Notes: generated from the sequence alone by a model not told the origin. DNA of 64,000 nt from Agrocybe praecox (GCA_964017145.1 OZ024846.1:558001-622000); one strand, 5' to 3'. Numbered from the stretch's first letter, positions 1 through 11,642 are shown. Numbers and translations are program-made.

Positions 1-535
1 CAAAATCTGAGAGGGAATTCGAAGAAAGGTTGGGATATGGGCGTACGGCATTGGGGGTAAATTCACCTTTGAATCTCTTCGCCAAATTACGAGCGCCCAG
101 CCACTGCCTGAGCGCCCAATATATAACCATTTCCGGGAGCAACAAGGACCAGATCATAAGCTCGACGCGCATGATAATTGTCTGAAAGGTTCTATCTTCC
201 ACAGATGGCATGTTTGGGTGAACCGATCCCCAGGTGCATGCTAGTATGGTAACTAGGCATCCCCTGATTATATCCCATAAACTCCGTTGACCGAAAGCGT
301 CCGGATGCGGAGGCAGCAATCCACCGGCACCTGTAATGTTTACGATTGACGTCAACATAATGATGTCTCGACAATCGTAAGGAAGGGTCCTTGGGACGAC
401 AATAGTAGGTTGGTGAGCCAAGTACGTAAGCTTCAAGGTGGAGACAGAGGTCGAGAGAGCTTGCAGTCTGTTTGAACTCGGCGGTGATGATGTGGCATGA
501 GCACAGCCTCGGCGACAAGAAAAGATGCACAGCAT
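1..535 (-). CDS. Orphan multi-pass membrane protein (3' part missing, runs off left edge)
   Basis: An open minus-strand frame starts at an ATG at 535 and stays open toward base 1. It carries a cluster of features I recognise from a large Agaricomycete family of unknown function: a Cys-Arg-Asp stretch, then LWDIIRGCLVTILACTW, then SVHPNMPS, then a predicted membrane helix (WSLLLPEMVIYWALRQW), then GARNLAKRFK. In that family the segment after ACTW-SVHPN faces outside and the EMVIYWALRQW helix is followed by a basic Ala-Arg-x-x-Ala region, as here. After RFKG a good donor (GTGAAT) and an acceptor (TCTCAG near base 7) suggest a 60-bp intron, so coding probably resumes at the very edge. The first ~60 residues are Ser/Thr-rich and the true start could lie at another ATG. 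Function is unknown; membership of the family is the solid part. Confidence 0.6.
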   Translation of the reverse strand, partial: MLCIFSCRRGCAHATSSPPSSNRLQALSTSVSTLKLTYLAHQPTIVVPRTLPYDCRDIIMLTSIVNITGAGGLLPPHPDAFGQRSLWDIIRGCLVTILACTWGSVHPNMPSVEDRTFQTIIMRVELMIWSLLLPEMVIYWALRQWLGARNLAKRFKGEFTPNAVRPYPNLSSNSLSDF

Positions 536-1489
536 TCATATCACACTCGAAAATGTTGCCGGAGTCCGGTTTGGTCCGGTCATGGTCTGGATGGTCTGGT
601 TGGTTCGTTGCCTATTTTATTGCTATTTCACCCCGGCCCCATGTTATTTATATCTAACTAGCTTGTCCAGTTCATCCCGGTGGTTAATGCTAATCGCTAA
701 TTACTAGCATGAAATGTCGTCTTACTGCTAGCTGCCATTAAAGCGGCCAATACTTATTTCCTCCTTCCCATAAACGCTAAGGCATGAATATTTGAATCCG
801 GATCGTCACAACATTGACCTTACGGGCACCATCCGTACAGTATTTTGCTAACTATAACACGAAAAGATTTCCCTCTTTTTCGTCGCTCGTTCTCGTCGCC
901 CACCCCTACCGCCTCTGCGTCTCAACGTCTGCCTCAACCTTCGCACGTCCTTTTGTCGATTCCATCCATCCCCTCATCGTCATCTATTCTTCATTAGCTA
1001 TATTCACCAGTGCAGGTTTCGCATTCCATTTGCTTGACGGGGAGAAACCTTTTTTCTGTTAGGAGGAACTCGTTCGTGGCCCAGTACTGTCTCAACCCGA
1101 CCACCGCACTTGTGCATGGGAACATATTTGTCGGAACATGGTAGCTTGAGGTCAAGGGGATCCGGCCCAACTTGGAACTCTATCTTGATTTGAGTTCCTT
1201 TCAGTGACGACAAGGTCCCTTACATACAGAAAACCTAGGGTCAGGGAGATACGAGTCACGACTGTTGCTAAGTGTTATGTACGAACATTAAGGGCAACAA
1301 ATAGCTGTAGATCCCTAGTCTTCACAAATAACTATGTCGATGAATCTCGATCACTGGTGGACGGGTTCAATGCAACCCCAACAAAAGTAACAAAACTGAA
1401 AGCCGCTGGCAATGCCGAGGATGCCGCTTACGCGGTCGAGCCAAATAAAGACAAATGTTGAAGTTCAATACACCGTCACCGAGTCCGGA
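536..1489. other. Gene-free stretch
   Basis: Only short overlapping open frames occur, without recognisable motifs or splice-consistent continuation. Part of it is probably the promoter of the minus-strand gene to the left. I see no RNA gene or repeat here. Confidence 0.5.
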
Positions 1490-2830
1490 CCACAGATACA
1501 CATACGAAGATACATATACGAGGAAAAAACATACAATACACAAGATAGACGACGTCAGTGCGATGATCCAAGCTAATAGCAACGACTTACAACGAAGAAT
1601 CCCGCTCGACTAAGGATTCAATTGATCACACTACGCCGTACCACACCACCCAAAACTCAAATAACCGACTACTTATCTCATGCATCACTAGCACATGCAT
1701 CACCACCGCCACCTCGTCCATCCGCGCATAGTTTCCAGCTTCACTCAACCCCCACTCACCCTCGTACGAACCCCTCCCCCTGCCTCCTGCCCAACCTAAA
1801 AACCCTCCATGTACCACTAGCGCTCCCCACCTGGTCCAACATCCGGATGCCTTCGGGGTTCCCACCGCGTTGCTCGAGCGGCTCGATTGAGAGGAAGCTG
1901 TCGGGGCTGCTTGAGGAGGTACTGGAGGAGGTATTAGGATCAGACAACGATGGAGAAGGAGGCTCAAAAAGCGCCTCGGAGAACTCGGCGCTCAACCGCA
2001 CAGCGTCGAGCGCGTAGCAAAGCGCCAACCATGTCCATCCCCTCTTTCCTCCCTTCCTCCAGATCAACCCCCTCAACAGTCCCCGCCCCGGATCTAGATC
2101 CAGCAGCAGTAGCAGCATACACCCTCGTCATATAACCCTCGTATCCCTCTGCGCCCATAGCGCTCATCCCACCCGCACTCCCACTGCTCCCACCCACCCA
2201 CACCAACATTGCTCGCCATGTCACCCGCATCTTGGCTCTCGCTCGTCGTCAGGGCCCCACTAGCACTCTCCATCGTAACACTCGCAAACTCGGGCACAAC
2301 GCTATACTACTGCGTACCCACCCCTTTTCCTGATCCAACGCCTCCCGCGCCGACGTACGACGCAACCGGGTCGCCCTCCTCCCTCGTCGACTTCCCAGCC
2401 ACTTCCTCACTCTCTGACACTGCGGATCCTCAGCATGCTGGTTGTACATGTCCGTGGTGTGTCCTTGGGTGCGTATATTCGTGGTGGGCAGAAGCGCATC
2501 GAGTGCGAGGGGGTGGACGTCGTAGGGTGGTGGGGGTTCGTCGGTGTCGGTTTCGGAGGGGAAGGGAGAGCCAGAGGCGGAACGCGCCTGCCAAAATCAC
2601 TATCATCATAAACTCGAACACGGACGTGACGATTGATATCACGAACGGCAGGATTTCCTCGTCATCTTCCTCATCCTCGTCTCCATACGTCGATAATCCA
2701 CCCTCACAAGCAGAAGAAATACCTATATGATTATCTTTTCCACGTTTCGGTCTTCCCTCCCCGGCTTCTCTTCTCTCATGCGGCATTCAAATCATCTTCA
2801 TCTCAACCATCCTCGTCGTAATCTTCCGCT
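1490..2830 (-). pseudogene. Decayed gene copy (a) of a local multi-copy family
   Basis: Read on the minus strand, pieces of one protein appear in shifting frames: an acidic stretch followed by a hydrophobic segment (PFVISIVTSVFEFMMIVILA), then PPYDVHPLALDALLPT, then VVPEFASVTMESASG, then the Gly-rich NVGVGGSSG...GMSAMGAEGYE, then AEFSEALFEPPSPSLSD. The same words recur in the same order on the plus strand around 13.7-14.3 kb, 14.4-14.7 kb and 17.7-18.0 kb, which shows a common ancestor. Its 3' side also carries the pyrimidine/GTATC-rich segment seen after the other copies. This copy keeps the longest readable stretches and may be closest to the ancestor, but no single splice solution gave me an uninterrupted protein. 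The ancestral function is unknown; a single-pass membrane protein with a low-complexity tail is a guess. Confidence 0.5.
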
Positions 2831-4439
2831 CCCACAGGCTCGCGTCTCAACGTTAACAACGACCCACCCTAGACCCTACAAGAGCAATTAGCCTACCAGG
2901 ACGTATTCGCGTTAACCCGATGATCCTGGTTGCTTATCGTCCCTTGCGAGCCTCGCTGATGCTGCATTTTTGGTACAACAAATGTGTTCATTTTTTTATC
3001 TTGAAGGCCCGCCGAGGGAGGAGAACCATATGGAAGTTCACAGTACTGGACAAATGCGGTTGGAGGATGTGCGGTGTTTTACCATAGTGCGGTTTGTTGG
3101 GCCAAGGTTGGCGCGAGTGTTTGGAGGTCTAGGTTGTGGTGGGTTAGCGAGGTTGGAGCGAGGACGGCTTGAGGAGGATGGGTGTTAGGCTTAGTCGGTT
3201 TGAGAAGAAGGATGTTTGAGTCGAGTGCGTAGTTTTCTGGCGGTGACTATCCATCTATCCCCGCCTTCCCCGGAGGGAGGAGCAGATGCACTCGAAGTTG
3301 GAGGCAGGTGATATGCTGAGCTTGCGAGGGTAGCCTTCGTGTGTGGTGCCTGTGAGGTACTTGTTGTTGGTCAAGTTCAAATGGAACGATGACGACGAGG
3401 ACACCAACAGTTCATTAACAACTATGGAAGCAGGAGCAGCACAAGAAGGAGCGACGAGCCGCATCGCAGTGCTGCTTGTTGGGCCTGCTGAAATGCGGGA
3501 GAGGGAGATAGGCGTATGTTATTGTTCTTTCTTGGTGGGTATCCAGGATGGATGGTTCCCGGTAGGCTTTGTTGAAAGATGCGCGTACGTATTTGAGATC
3601 TGAGAATCGCCTCTGGGAGCTTCGATCGAGGTTCTCGATACCTGTCAGTTTCGCTCGGTCAGCATATATTGGGGCAAGTATATGAGGCGGGGTTAAAAGG
3701 AGAAAGAGGGGAGAAGAATGGAAAAAAGACAGGGAATGGAATGCAAATGAAGACTCACATACTCCGATGTCCCTTTCTTTATTTCTCTCGTCTCTCATCT
3801 CTTTTCTGACGAGTCGAACAATCTTTTCTTCTCTTCTGGTTTGTGACGAGTTCAAGAGTCTGCTCTGAGACGTATCCTATCTGGGGGTATGCAAAACAAA
3901 GGAGAGACCGAATAAAGGAACAAGGACGTGAATACGTACATACCGTCCGTGCTTTGCTTTGCTGGGTGGCGTTCAATTGGACGCGTCGGTAGATGGGAGG
4001 GTTTCGATGTTGATTCCCGTCTGAGTTCGCGTCTGTGATTCTGGTTTTTAGTCCTGGTCATGGTTCAATGAATCCATGATCATGACGTACATAGTCAGAT
4101 AGGGGCGTGAATCACAGATCTATTTTTACAAACTGGGGATTGTTTCTTGATCATCGACAGATACGTGTAACACGAAGTCGGTATTATTTTACGATTGGTG
4201 TAAATAGTCGTATATAATTTACATTAATGATAGGTTTACACGTAGGCAATGTTTGAACTTCTCAAATGGGCCGACATCGAGTGGGAAGCTTCTTACTAGT
4301 CACTAGTACGAGTCACTGTCGGACTCCCGGGCAGACGCGGTTCTCACCTCGAGAGATGCTCCACCCGCACGTCGTTCACATCGTGTCCAACAAGGCATAC
4401 GCTTCTCCATTCCCCTCTGCCATACGGCAGAGTCATTCC
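2831..4439. other. No supported gene
   Basis: Several overlapping open frames occur on both strands, but none has recognisable content. On the minus strand a GTATGTGAG...CTGACAG pair (about 3755 down to 3645) looks like a real intron, so a transcribed, possibly non-coding or decayed locus could lie at 3250-3860. I cannot assign a product. Confidence 0.4.
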
Positions 4440-4640
4440 TAATATGGACTCGACCAACACCAACACCAACAAGTGCCTGTGCGTCACTACTAATCTCCAC
4501 ATCAATAGTACCCTCTCAATCACAGCACAACGCCGCGTCTCGTTCCTCCTCCTCCAACCCCCACCGCCATACGATGTGCACCCGCTCGCACTCTAGAGTC
4601 GACGCGCACCTCCCAGCCATGAACATATATATCCAAGTAT
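4440..4640 (+). pseudogene. Short relic (e) of the local decayed gene family
   Basis: The stretch from ATATGGACTCGACC onward, through the words encoding YDVHPLAL, parallels 13700-13835. It preserves the same order of CACC-rich and CGATGTGCACCC-type blocks but is interrupted by a stop directly after the LAL codons. Only about 200 bp remain. It is evidence of repeated duplication and decay, not of a functional gene. Confidence 0.45.
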
Positions 4641-4666
4641 ACGCCGCGGCTCCGTAAAACCAGCAC

Positions 4667-4845
4667 TATGGCGGTCATTTAGGGTAAATATTCCCGCGCA
4701 CGCTCTTTGAGATTTTTACCATTTCCGCGCAATGTTAGGGCCAAATTAGGTCTAAATATGGCTAAGTCAAATTGTCCCTCAACGTGTGCGCGGACAGGAA
4801 AGTTGCGCGATTTTGGGTATGTACTTATGGCGGTCATTTAGGGTA
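4667..4845. repeat. Small repeat-bounded element (possible MITE)
   Basis: The identical 20-mer TATGGCGGTCATTTAGGGTA occurs at 4667-4686 and 4826-4845 in direct orientation. Just inside the left copy is CCCGCGCACG and inside the right half CGTGTGCGCGG, which are near inverted repeats. Direct flanks with inverted inner termini fit a tiny non-autonomous element or a duplicated target, but no open frame lies inside. Confidence 0.4.
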
Positions 4846-6072
4846 TGGCAATCATGTGCGCAGCTGGTGACGATCGTATGCCGGAATGCGATAGGTATGA
4901 ATGGTTCGAATGCCATCCATGTGCCGCAAATCGCAATCATTGGTAAACAATAAGAGAGTTATATTCAGATGATATATATCATATAGATAGTGCCAATTAT
5001 TGTATCGGAAATCCGACCACTTGTGGATCCTTCAACCATACTATGGGCGTCTTTCAGACAATGTCACTTCAAATGCAATCGGATGTGCAGATGTTCCACG
5101 ACTTTTGAAAATAGCTCTCGCGAGGGAAATCCCGGCCGACAGGACAAGGAAAAAGAAAGTAGTGTCCGTGTGATGCTGTATATATTTCCGTTGTGTTCTG
5201 TTCTGCTTAGCTCACAAATTTATTCTTTCGCCACGTTGTCGTCGCCTTTCCTTCTGTGTTGTACAAATATCTCCTAGTTCACCTCTTCCGTTCACGTTGG
5301 CCCTCTCGATGAGTCGTTCCAAGGAGACCGCATTAAGAATAGATATCAAAAGCGGGGGAAAAGGGAGAAAAAAAAGATACGGCCATGAAAAAGGAAAATA
5401 AGGGGAAGCCGAACATGTTAAAAAAATAAGTACCAGGAGATATAGGAAGAGAATAAGAAGTAGAAGTGGAGGAACGTACTACGCGTGCCTGATTACTACT
5501 TGAGAGTTGTATCGAACGTTGAAAGAAAGATCGTGAGGAAAGGGATAGATGAAAGATGTAAAAGGAGCAGAAATAATGTTAAAAAATAAAGGGTGAAAGA
5601 ATGCAAACGGATGGACGTGGCGAGGTATTTATCTGGGTAATTTGATTACTGTTGATGTTGGTTGATGGACGTATCTGCGTCAATCGAGATCATGGTTCAA
5701 CCTATCGCTCGCATCCATCTTCCTCGGGTTTCTTCTGTTCCAGACTAATCATCCCTGCTCGAGTTTGTCAACCGAGGAAGTCCTGTGGATAGATAACTGA
5801 TGGAGCAGTCCGGTATGCAACTGGCTGGGCTCGGAAGCGCGTCGAGTCAACGTCGAGTAGCACGCACGATAGCAGTCGGTTGATTATGTATGCAGTGACT
5901 GTGTACGTAATCATCACCCAGTCACGCAGAAAACATTTTGACGCGCCCCACGTCGTTCCATTTCTATCATCAACAGCACACACTCGCGACCGCCTCGACG
6001 CGACACGGTGAATTTGTTTCGAAATATTGTATTCAACAATTTAGCGCATAAACAGCAGTACACGCACAACAA
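4846..6072. other. Intergenic, partly purine-rich
   Basis: No gene is supported. The plus strand at about 5340-5610 is strongly purine-rich (AAAAGGGAGAAAAA-type). The last few hundred bases are presumably the promoter of the gene starting at 6073. Confidence 0.45.
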
Positions 6073-7171
6073 ATGTTCAAATTCGCTATGGAAAGGTGGC
6101 CTTATGGGGTTGGATTTACAGCAGTGAGGACGAGGTATCATTTCTCGGTATGTGCGTCTTCATCGATTCATCACGAAATACTTGTATTAATTCACCGAAT
6201 TAAGACATCAAGCCGGAGACTACTTGTCAATTCTCGCCAAGTCATCACTTTGGACCCGCAGCGAATGGCTGAAGCAGGCCAGCCGTTATGCGATATTTCT
6301 ACCGTATTCTCGGCTAAAATTCGCTTCGGCTCCCCAGAGACTTCCCTCTTTCATTTAAAGGCAAACATCCACTACAAGCAATTCCGTGAAGAGAATAAAT
6401 TTTGCCATTTCAAATTTCCTCCGTCAACGAGAGGAGTACTCTATTACCACCGTTCCGAGCCCGAGATATCGAGTTCGATCCGCTTTCGCATCTGCGACGA
6501 TTCGTCACCATCGTCGTTTTCTTCTGGTCACGATCTTTTGTCACCACCTACAAGCTACGGCGAACAACATCCATGGAATATACCCCTGCTCTCTTTCGCT
6601 TATGCGCAGGCTTATCAAGCATTTGGAGAATGGCTGGTACAGGAGGGACTTGTCAAAGCTGAATTTCTCAACACCATAAAAGATCTCGATCTTTCGCACC
6701 GTCAGTACCACCAGCCTCTATATACTTTGAGCCAACCTTTCGTCGCCGATCTATCGAGTCCGCATACACTGACAACATTTATCACTGCGAAGGACATAAT
6801 TCAAACTAACTTCTATTTCTTCTCAGATGTTAAATCACAGAAAAAGGTATACACCGGTGAGTAGTTACTATTGCTTCATCAATCTTTCTTAGCTAAACCT
6901 ATAAATGCCCTCCCTTCTAGGTCACGCACGAGTGCGATTCGTCAAATCCGACCTCCCAGAACACGAAGCGGACCCGTCGCTACTACTCCAATGGCTCGAA
7001 GTCCTGACCCCAATAGAACCTCTATACCCGGAACTCATTACGGTCAAGCCCCCCGTTCCTGGTGAATATCTGCAGAGGCTGTCACACGGGAAATTCCGGC
7101 CATGGAGCGTATCATTGAAGAATAGGATCTATGGACGGAAACTCGCAGAGTTATTCGATATTCCGACGTAG
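6073..7171 (+). CDS. Conserved orphan protein, probably mitochondrial
   Basis: Three exons (6073-6147, 6205-6856, 6921-7171) join in frame to about 325 residues. Intron 1 is GTATGT...TTAAG and intron 2 is GTGAGT...TTCTAG. Joining exons 1 and 2 creates an Arg/Ser-rich start (TRYHFSTSSRRLLVNSRQ) that looks like a mitochondrial presequence, which argues for the upstream ATG over the internal one at 6265. The body (QPLCDISTVFSAKIRFGS, FCHFKFPPSTRGVLYYHR, LLQWLEVLTPIEPLYPEL) resembles an Agaricomycete-wide protein family that I recall only as uncharacterised. The segment 6701-6826 is in frame but is bounded by GTCAGT and TTCTCAG with a CTAAC branch-like site, so it may be a third intron. No catalytic motif is recognised. 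The reading frame is intact and the gene looks functional. Confidence 0.75.
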
Positions 7172-8724
7172 AGGAGCTTTTGTCAATGGTGTATTATACT
7201 ATTAACTACCCACCCTATTTTTATCAATTAATCGACTAGATCCGACATACCAATGAGTTGACGACGTGTTATTGCTTCCGAAGACAAGTAGGAAACATTA
7301 AACTCAACCCCACTCGTACGATTTTATTTTCACTCCCTCAACCCCACCGAAATTGGAACCGCCTTCCTCGCATACCTACGGCCTCCCATATCATCAATGC
7401 TAAACGTAACTGATACTAGGCTCACTCATTCTCACTGGTCCATTCTCATTTATCATGCGTAATGGAGATTAACTTCCGCGATGACCATCCACGAACTTTG
7501 TTCTTCGCCACCATCAGGGTATTTTTACTACGTATGTGCGTAAGGGGCGCACAGCTTTCGCTCTCACCATTCTTCGTGGCTTCTTCGAGTCTTCCTACGC
7601 CGATGTCCTCGACCGTACTGTCCTCCCTCTCGCGATTCTGCCTGTATTCGTGCCTTCATCCCATGATGGTTCTGGGATCGATTACGTTCACACATCACAC
7701 GAAAATTTCCCAAAAAATAGAATGTTTTATAAAGAGGAAAAAGAAAAACTACAAAAAAAGCGAACACGAAACACATACAAAAAATATAAAAGAAGTAAGA
7801 AAATATAGTGATTGGAATATCTAATATACAATGTTTTATGTGCCAATTTAAGTAGCTACTGTGATACCAATGGAAAGAAATGAAAAGAAAGGAGGAAGAG
7901 ATACAAAGAAAATAGGGGATATGGAAGAGGGGAAGAGGAGAATGGAATATGTGAAGGTAGAGAAAAGAGGGAAAGAGGGAAAGAGGGAGAAAAAAGGGGA
8001 ATGTGTTAGGGAAGTAAACAAGAAGTAGTGAAGAGGTATGTAGGGGAGGGAGACTGTCAGAGAGTAGAGAAAGGAATGGGGAACGTTGGGGATGGTATAG
8101 GTGTTTTCGGCGGGCTGGTGGGACGTACATACTACGTACCATTGGGCTCCCCTCGTCTCGTCTTTCCCCATAGACATTACCCACGCTCATTTCCCTGCTG
8201 CGCCACCTCACACCTCCAGCTTCGTCCATCGCGCCCGGCGCGGTGTGCTGGCCATGGCGTTGCTGAGCTGGCGTTCGTGCCTGTCGTTCTTATGCGCTGT
8301 ATGTGTGTTGCGTGTTACCTGTTGTTGTTGCCATCGTCTTCGTCGAACCATGGCTGCTGTGCGTGGAAAGGGCAGTGGTTGACGGCGGCGGTGGCGAGCG
8401 GCAGTGGACATGCCACCTGGCATTTCGAAATCAACCGATGTGACATGTAAACGTCACACAATTAGACGCGACCAGCGTCACGTGTCTGTGACGTTTTCTT
8501 CTGTCATCGAAACCTCTTAAAAGTACAAAGAATCATCCAAATATACCGAGAGATGGTTGAGCGCAGAGCACCAAGCACAGGGAAATGATCGTGTTACCAT
8601 GATCAAGATCGTCTTCTGTTGTGCCTCAGTTGCTCTTATGATACTGGTGTCTTGTTCCTTGACCGAACTTGAAGTATTACTAATACTGTATTAGTGGACA
8701 TTGGACTCGGAAGAAACACCCCTT
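7172..8724. other. Intergenic, with a purine tract
   Basis: No gene is supported. A long minus-strand open frame (8229-7564) exists only because the plus strand at about 7865-8035 is an almost pure A/G tract, giving a Phe/Ser/Leu/Pro-rich nonsense translation. The GC-rich block 8190-8410 has short overlapping frames on both strands with no recognisable motif. Confidence 0.45.
7865..8035 (+). repeat. Polypurine tract
   Basis: About 170 bases of the plus strand are nearly all A or G, with sub-repeats such as GAGGGAAAGAGGGAAAGAGG near 7965-7990. Tracts of this kind can adopt triplex structures or act as nucleosome-poor regions. No gene function is implied. Confidence 0.6.
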
Positions 8725-8940
8725 TGAGGTTCATGCCAATTAATCACTTATGAATAGGCATGTTGTCGCATTTGAGCCGTATACATATGGTCGTCGTAAC
8801 TGCCTCACTTGTAAATAGTCGTGTTGAAATGAGCCGCCTACGGATGGTCGCTGTACTTGGCCGTCATTATTCATATGGCTGTGAGGGCTAATTTTGTACC
8901 CAATAGACGCATTTTTATATTTTGATATAAAAGGTCTCAC
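8725..8940 (+). repeat. Diverged upstream repeat unit of module 1
   Basis: The words TTCATGCCAATTAA, GCCGTATACATATG and TCGTCGTAACTG echo the unit best preserved at 16069-16680 (CATTCCAATTAA, GCCGCTTACATATATTC, ATCGTAACTG). Here the unit is more decayed and partly doubled. It lies directly in front of the hairpin and small ORF of module 1. Confidence 0.45.
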
Positions 8941-8987
8941 GGATACAATTCTTCCATTAAAATTTCCCCGTTACTAGAACTAGTGCA

Positions 8988-9023
8988 GGGCGGCCACAGT
9001 GCAGCACGTAAGTGTGGTTGCCC
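8988..9023 (+). other. Conserved hairpin, module 1
   Basis: GGGCGGCCACAGT (8988-9000) pairs with AGTGTGGTTGCCC (9011-9023) with one mismatch and two G-U pairs around a 10-base loop. The same stem is nearly perfect in module 3 (16782-16817) and decayed in module 2. It lies about 400 bp upstream of the small ORF, so it could be a 5' leader structure or a DNA element. Confidence 0.55.
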
Positions 9024-9431
9024 GTTAGCGTACTGCGCCAGTTCTCATATAAAACTCTCGACATCAATTCACATCCACACGCCTGTCATTTTTCCTGCAT
9101 TTTTTTGGGGGGTTCTAGCTCCTGAACATACGTAGCCGTCAAGGCTCAAGCGCGGTACGAGATCCATGCTGTACTATATTCTGCCAGTATTTCCTTGCTA
9201 ATATTCACACTTTTATTTCAGCCTTAGTGCGCAATATATTCAAAAACCAAGCTTACTTTGCATCATAATCTACTCTCCATATAGGGCCTGTATTCCCACA
9301 TCAGCGATTGGATATGGTGTTGTGCTGCTTCATTTACGTCTTCTAATAGTGTGTCCTGTTAGTTCGTAAACAGGCAGCAGAAACAAACAAGCCGTTTTGA
9401 TATTCCAACCCTGAGGAAACACCTATTACCC

Positions 9432-9728
9432 ATGCTTTTCATACCATACCTCCGATCTCGTTTTCAATCAATCTTTTCGTTTCTGCGTCACTCCAATTTC
9501 GGAGACACTCCTCGGCCAGACAAACCAGAGTCGACTCATGCCATCATCATTGATATTGTGTGTGACGTCCACATTCACTTAACCTTCAACGATCGTACAC
9601 CCAACACTACATACACGCACCAAACTCGGACGCACATCGTGCATAACAACTCTTATTTGAACTTATTCAAAGCTTCAACCTCAAACACGGTTGAAGTTAC
9701 CAACAATATCTCAATCTCTATTTCATAG
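9432..9728 (+). CDS. Small Asn/Thr/His-rich orphan protein, module 1
   Basis: An ATG-initiated frame of 98 codons. It is related to frames at 12095-12430 and 17003-17296. The shared core is PYLRSRFQSIFSFLRHSNFG then DTPRPDK, followed by a Thr/His/Asn-rich middle and an end of the form NTVEVTNNISISIS (module 1) or HTVGVTNDNSISM (module 2). Conservation of the C-terminal pattern between three otherwise diverged copies suggests it was translated. No known domain is recognised; the spaced Asn/Thr/Ser pattern could form beta structure or an amyloid-like motif, but that is speculation. Upstream sequence, including a TTTCAG-like acceptor, is also shared with module 2, so more 5' exons may exist. Confidence 0.45.
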   Translation: MLFIPYLRSRFQSIFSFLRHSNFGDTPRPDKPESTHAIIIDIVCDVHIHLTFNDRTPNTTYTHQTRTHIVHNNSYLNLFKASTSNTVEVTNNISISIS

Positions 9729-10434
9729 CAATACACAGCATATTTGTTGCATTGACGTCAGCATTTTTTAGACAGCCTCAACAACATCGAGGGCAGGCGG
9801 ATGACTTGCGGTGGATGGTCCAACAACCACTACACCATATATTTTGCAACTCTGGGTATTCATACGTTTGTCTGTATTTCTTATCTATTTCTTTTTTCAA
9901 CTTGTCCCAAGTTATCCCTAGAACACTATATGGAAATGTATATACGTATAACAACGCCCATTAAGCTGTTTGTCTGGCTCTGAAATTGAACCACATTTAT
10001 AAATAGATACAAAGTCTGATCAACATAATTACCACCGCCCCTGTTATTCAACGCGGTTGGACAGATGATAATTGATGAATTGCTCATAATCCTTCTTCTT
10101 CATGATCCATACTCACGCATAGACACCTCCGGTCCTTTCCAACTTCACGCAAATTGTGGAAGATGGAAGACGAGCCTGTCGTTTCTCTCGGTTTCTTCCT
10201 CCCGTCTTCGTCCTTCATCCTTTGCGTTACCATTCCCGGATTTATCCGCTATCAGTATCGCATTTTATTTAGTTAACGATCAATTAATCACCGAGTCAAT
10301 ACTTTCAAGCTTCTCGGTCCTTCGTGCTTATGCCCATGCTCGGCCAGTATCTTATCTTCTTGCACACACCCATCCATCCACGTCACATAGCCTCCGCACC
10401 TTCGACTCTTCCTCCTCTCCTACAGTCACGGTGT

Positions 10435-10456
10435 GATATCATATCATATCATATAG
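10435..10456. repeat. ATATC microsatellite
   Basis: About four tandem ATATC units lie in a region with no recognised gene. The block 9990-10760 around it holds only short, featureless frames. Confidence 0.7.
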
Positions 10457-10759
10457 TGTCGCTCGCCCGCATTCCACATCTTGAGTTCCTCATAGCCATC
10501 CGAGTTCCATGATCTATTCGAGTCGAGTCGCGTTGAGGTTTGGATACTGAACTTGGTTTCAGGTTCGTCTCACATGGAGGAGTCCAGTCTAACTAGGGAA
10601 GTTGAGTCAGGAAACCCGCATAAATGCATCGGAAAGTAACGCACAATAGCTATACGCGCTGACGTTCAGTAAGTGATCTAATCTAATCAGAAATTATTTT
10701 TAGTAGGTGCCATGTAATGTTGTCAGTAGGGTTAAATAGGCTGAAATCTGATCATCAAG

Positions 10760-11545
10760 CTGGGCGAAGTCTGTTCAGATGCTCGGCTGCGTGAGGAGAG
10801 TTTACTTGTAGTAGTAGGCGCCGTATGGTAACCATGCTGCGAGACAGCCGATCCTTGAGCGCTAATCACCCGCATTGATTGTTATTCACTGCATTGATAT
10901 TCATGCCAAGTAAACACTTATTAATATTTAGTCGTGCTGTACTGATTCGCTTACATGTACTCGCCGTAGTTAACTCTGACGACATTGCTGTGTTTTGTTG
11001 AACAGTCTTCCTGATCCCTTCTTCGCTGAGCTCCACCCTTCCCAGTTCTTTCTTCTTCCTTCCTTCCTTCTTTTCATCCATATCTACCGAGCACGGGTAT
11101 GCGTCTCATCGCATTCAATCTGTAGCGAGTCGGCCTTAGTACACACGTAGAGTCCTACTTGAGAAATCTGATTGATTGGTTCAGAGGCAGCTTGGTTGTG
11201 TTACCCTGCAAAGAGAGTCCTATTAACTTGGAAAATAGGATAGATTGGCTCATCCTAGGCCCCGCTATGTGCCTCTGAGAGGAGAAAAGCTTATTCGTGG
11301 AAGTAGGCGCTGTACAATAACGTAAGGCCGAGCGCCAGCGCTGTAAACTGAGCGCTAACCAAGCACCGGCATTTGTTATATTGTCCCGATCATATTAATA
11401 AACATTGCGGTGCATCGATATGCATTCCAATCAAGCACCTATTAAACCAACCCTACCGTATGACTGTACCGCTTATAGATATTCAATGTAATTGGCTCTC
11501 ACGACATATTTGGCTGTGTTTGGTGCGCAGCTGTATCTTTGTAAA
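10760..11545 (+). repeat. Two diverged upstream repeat units of module 2
   Basis: The run GCTCGGCTGCGTGAGGAG ... GGCGCCGTATGGTAAC ... GAGCGCTAATCACCCGCATT ... CATTGATATTCATGCC at 10780-10910 and a second run at 11255-11545 follow the order of the 299-bp unit seen at 16069-16680, including the GCATCGATATGCATTCCAAT word at 11414-11433. Both lie just upstream of module 2. No gene is seen inside. Confidence 0.5.
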
Positions 11546-11606
11546 AGGGAGGTTTCATGCATAAATACAAGTCCTACCAGCAGCTTTCCCCATCACTAGA
11601 ACTACT

Positions 11607-11642
11607 GGGCGGCCACACTGAAGCACGCAAGGGTAGTCGCTC
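11607..11642 (+). other. Decayed hairpin, module 2
   Basis: The left arm GGGCGGCCACACTG is identical to that of module 3, but the right arm (AAGGGTAGTCGCTC) has several substitutions, so the stem is weakened. Its position relative to the small ORF at 12095 parallels module 1. Confidence 0.4.

Noticed and set aside
192..539. 115-codon minus-strand frame
   Set aside because: The overlapping frame from 535 carries a clear family signature and membrane helices; this one is its shadow.
7564..8229. 221-codon minus-strand open frame
   Set aside because: It is the complement of a polypurine tract; the translation is Phe/Ser/Leu/Pro-rich with no family signal or splice support.
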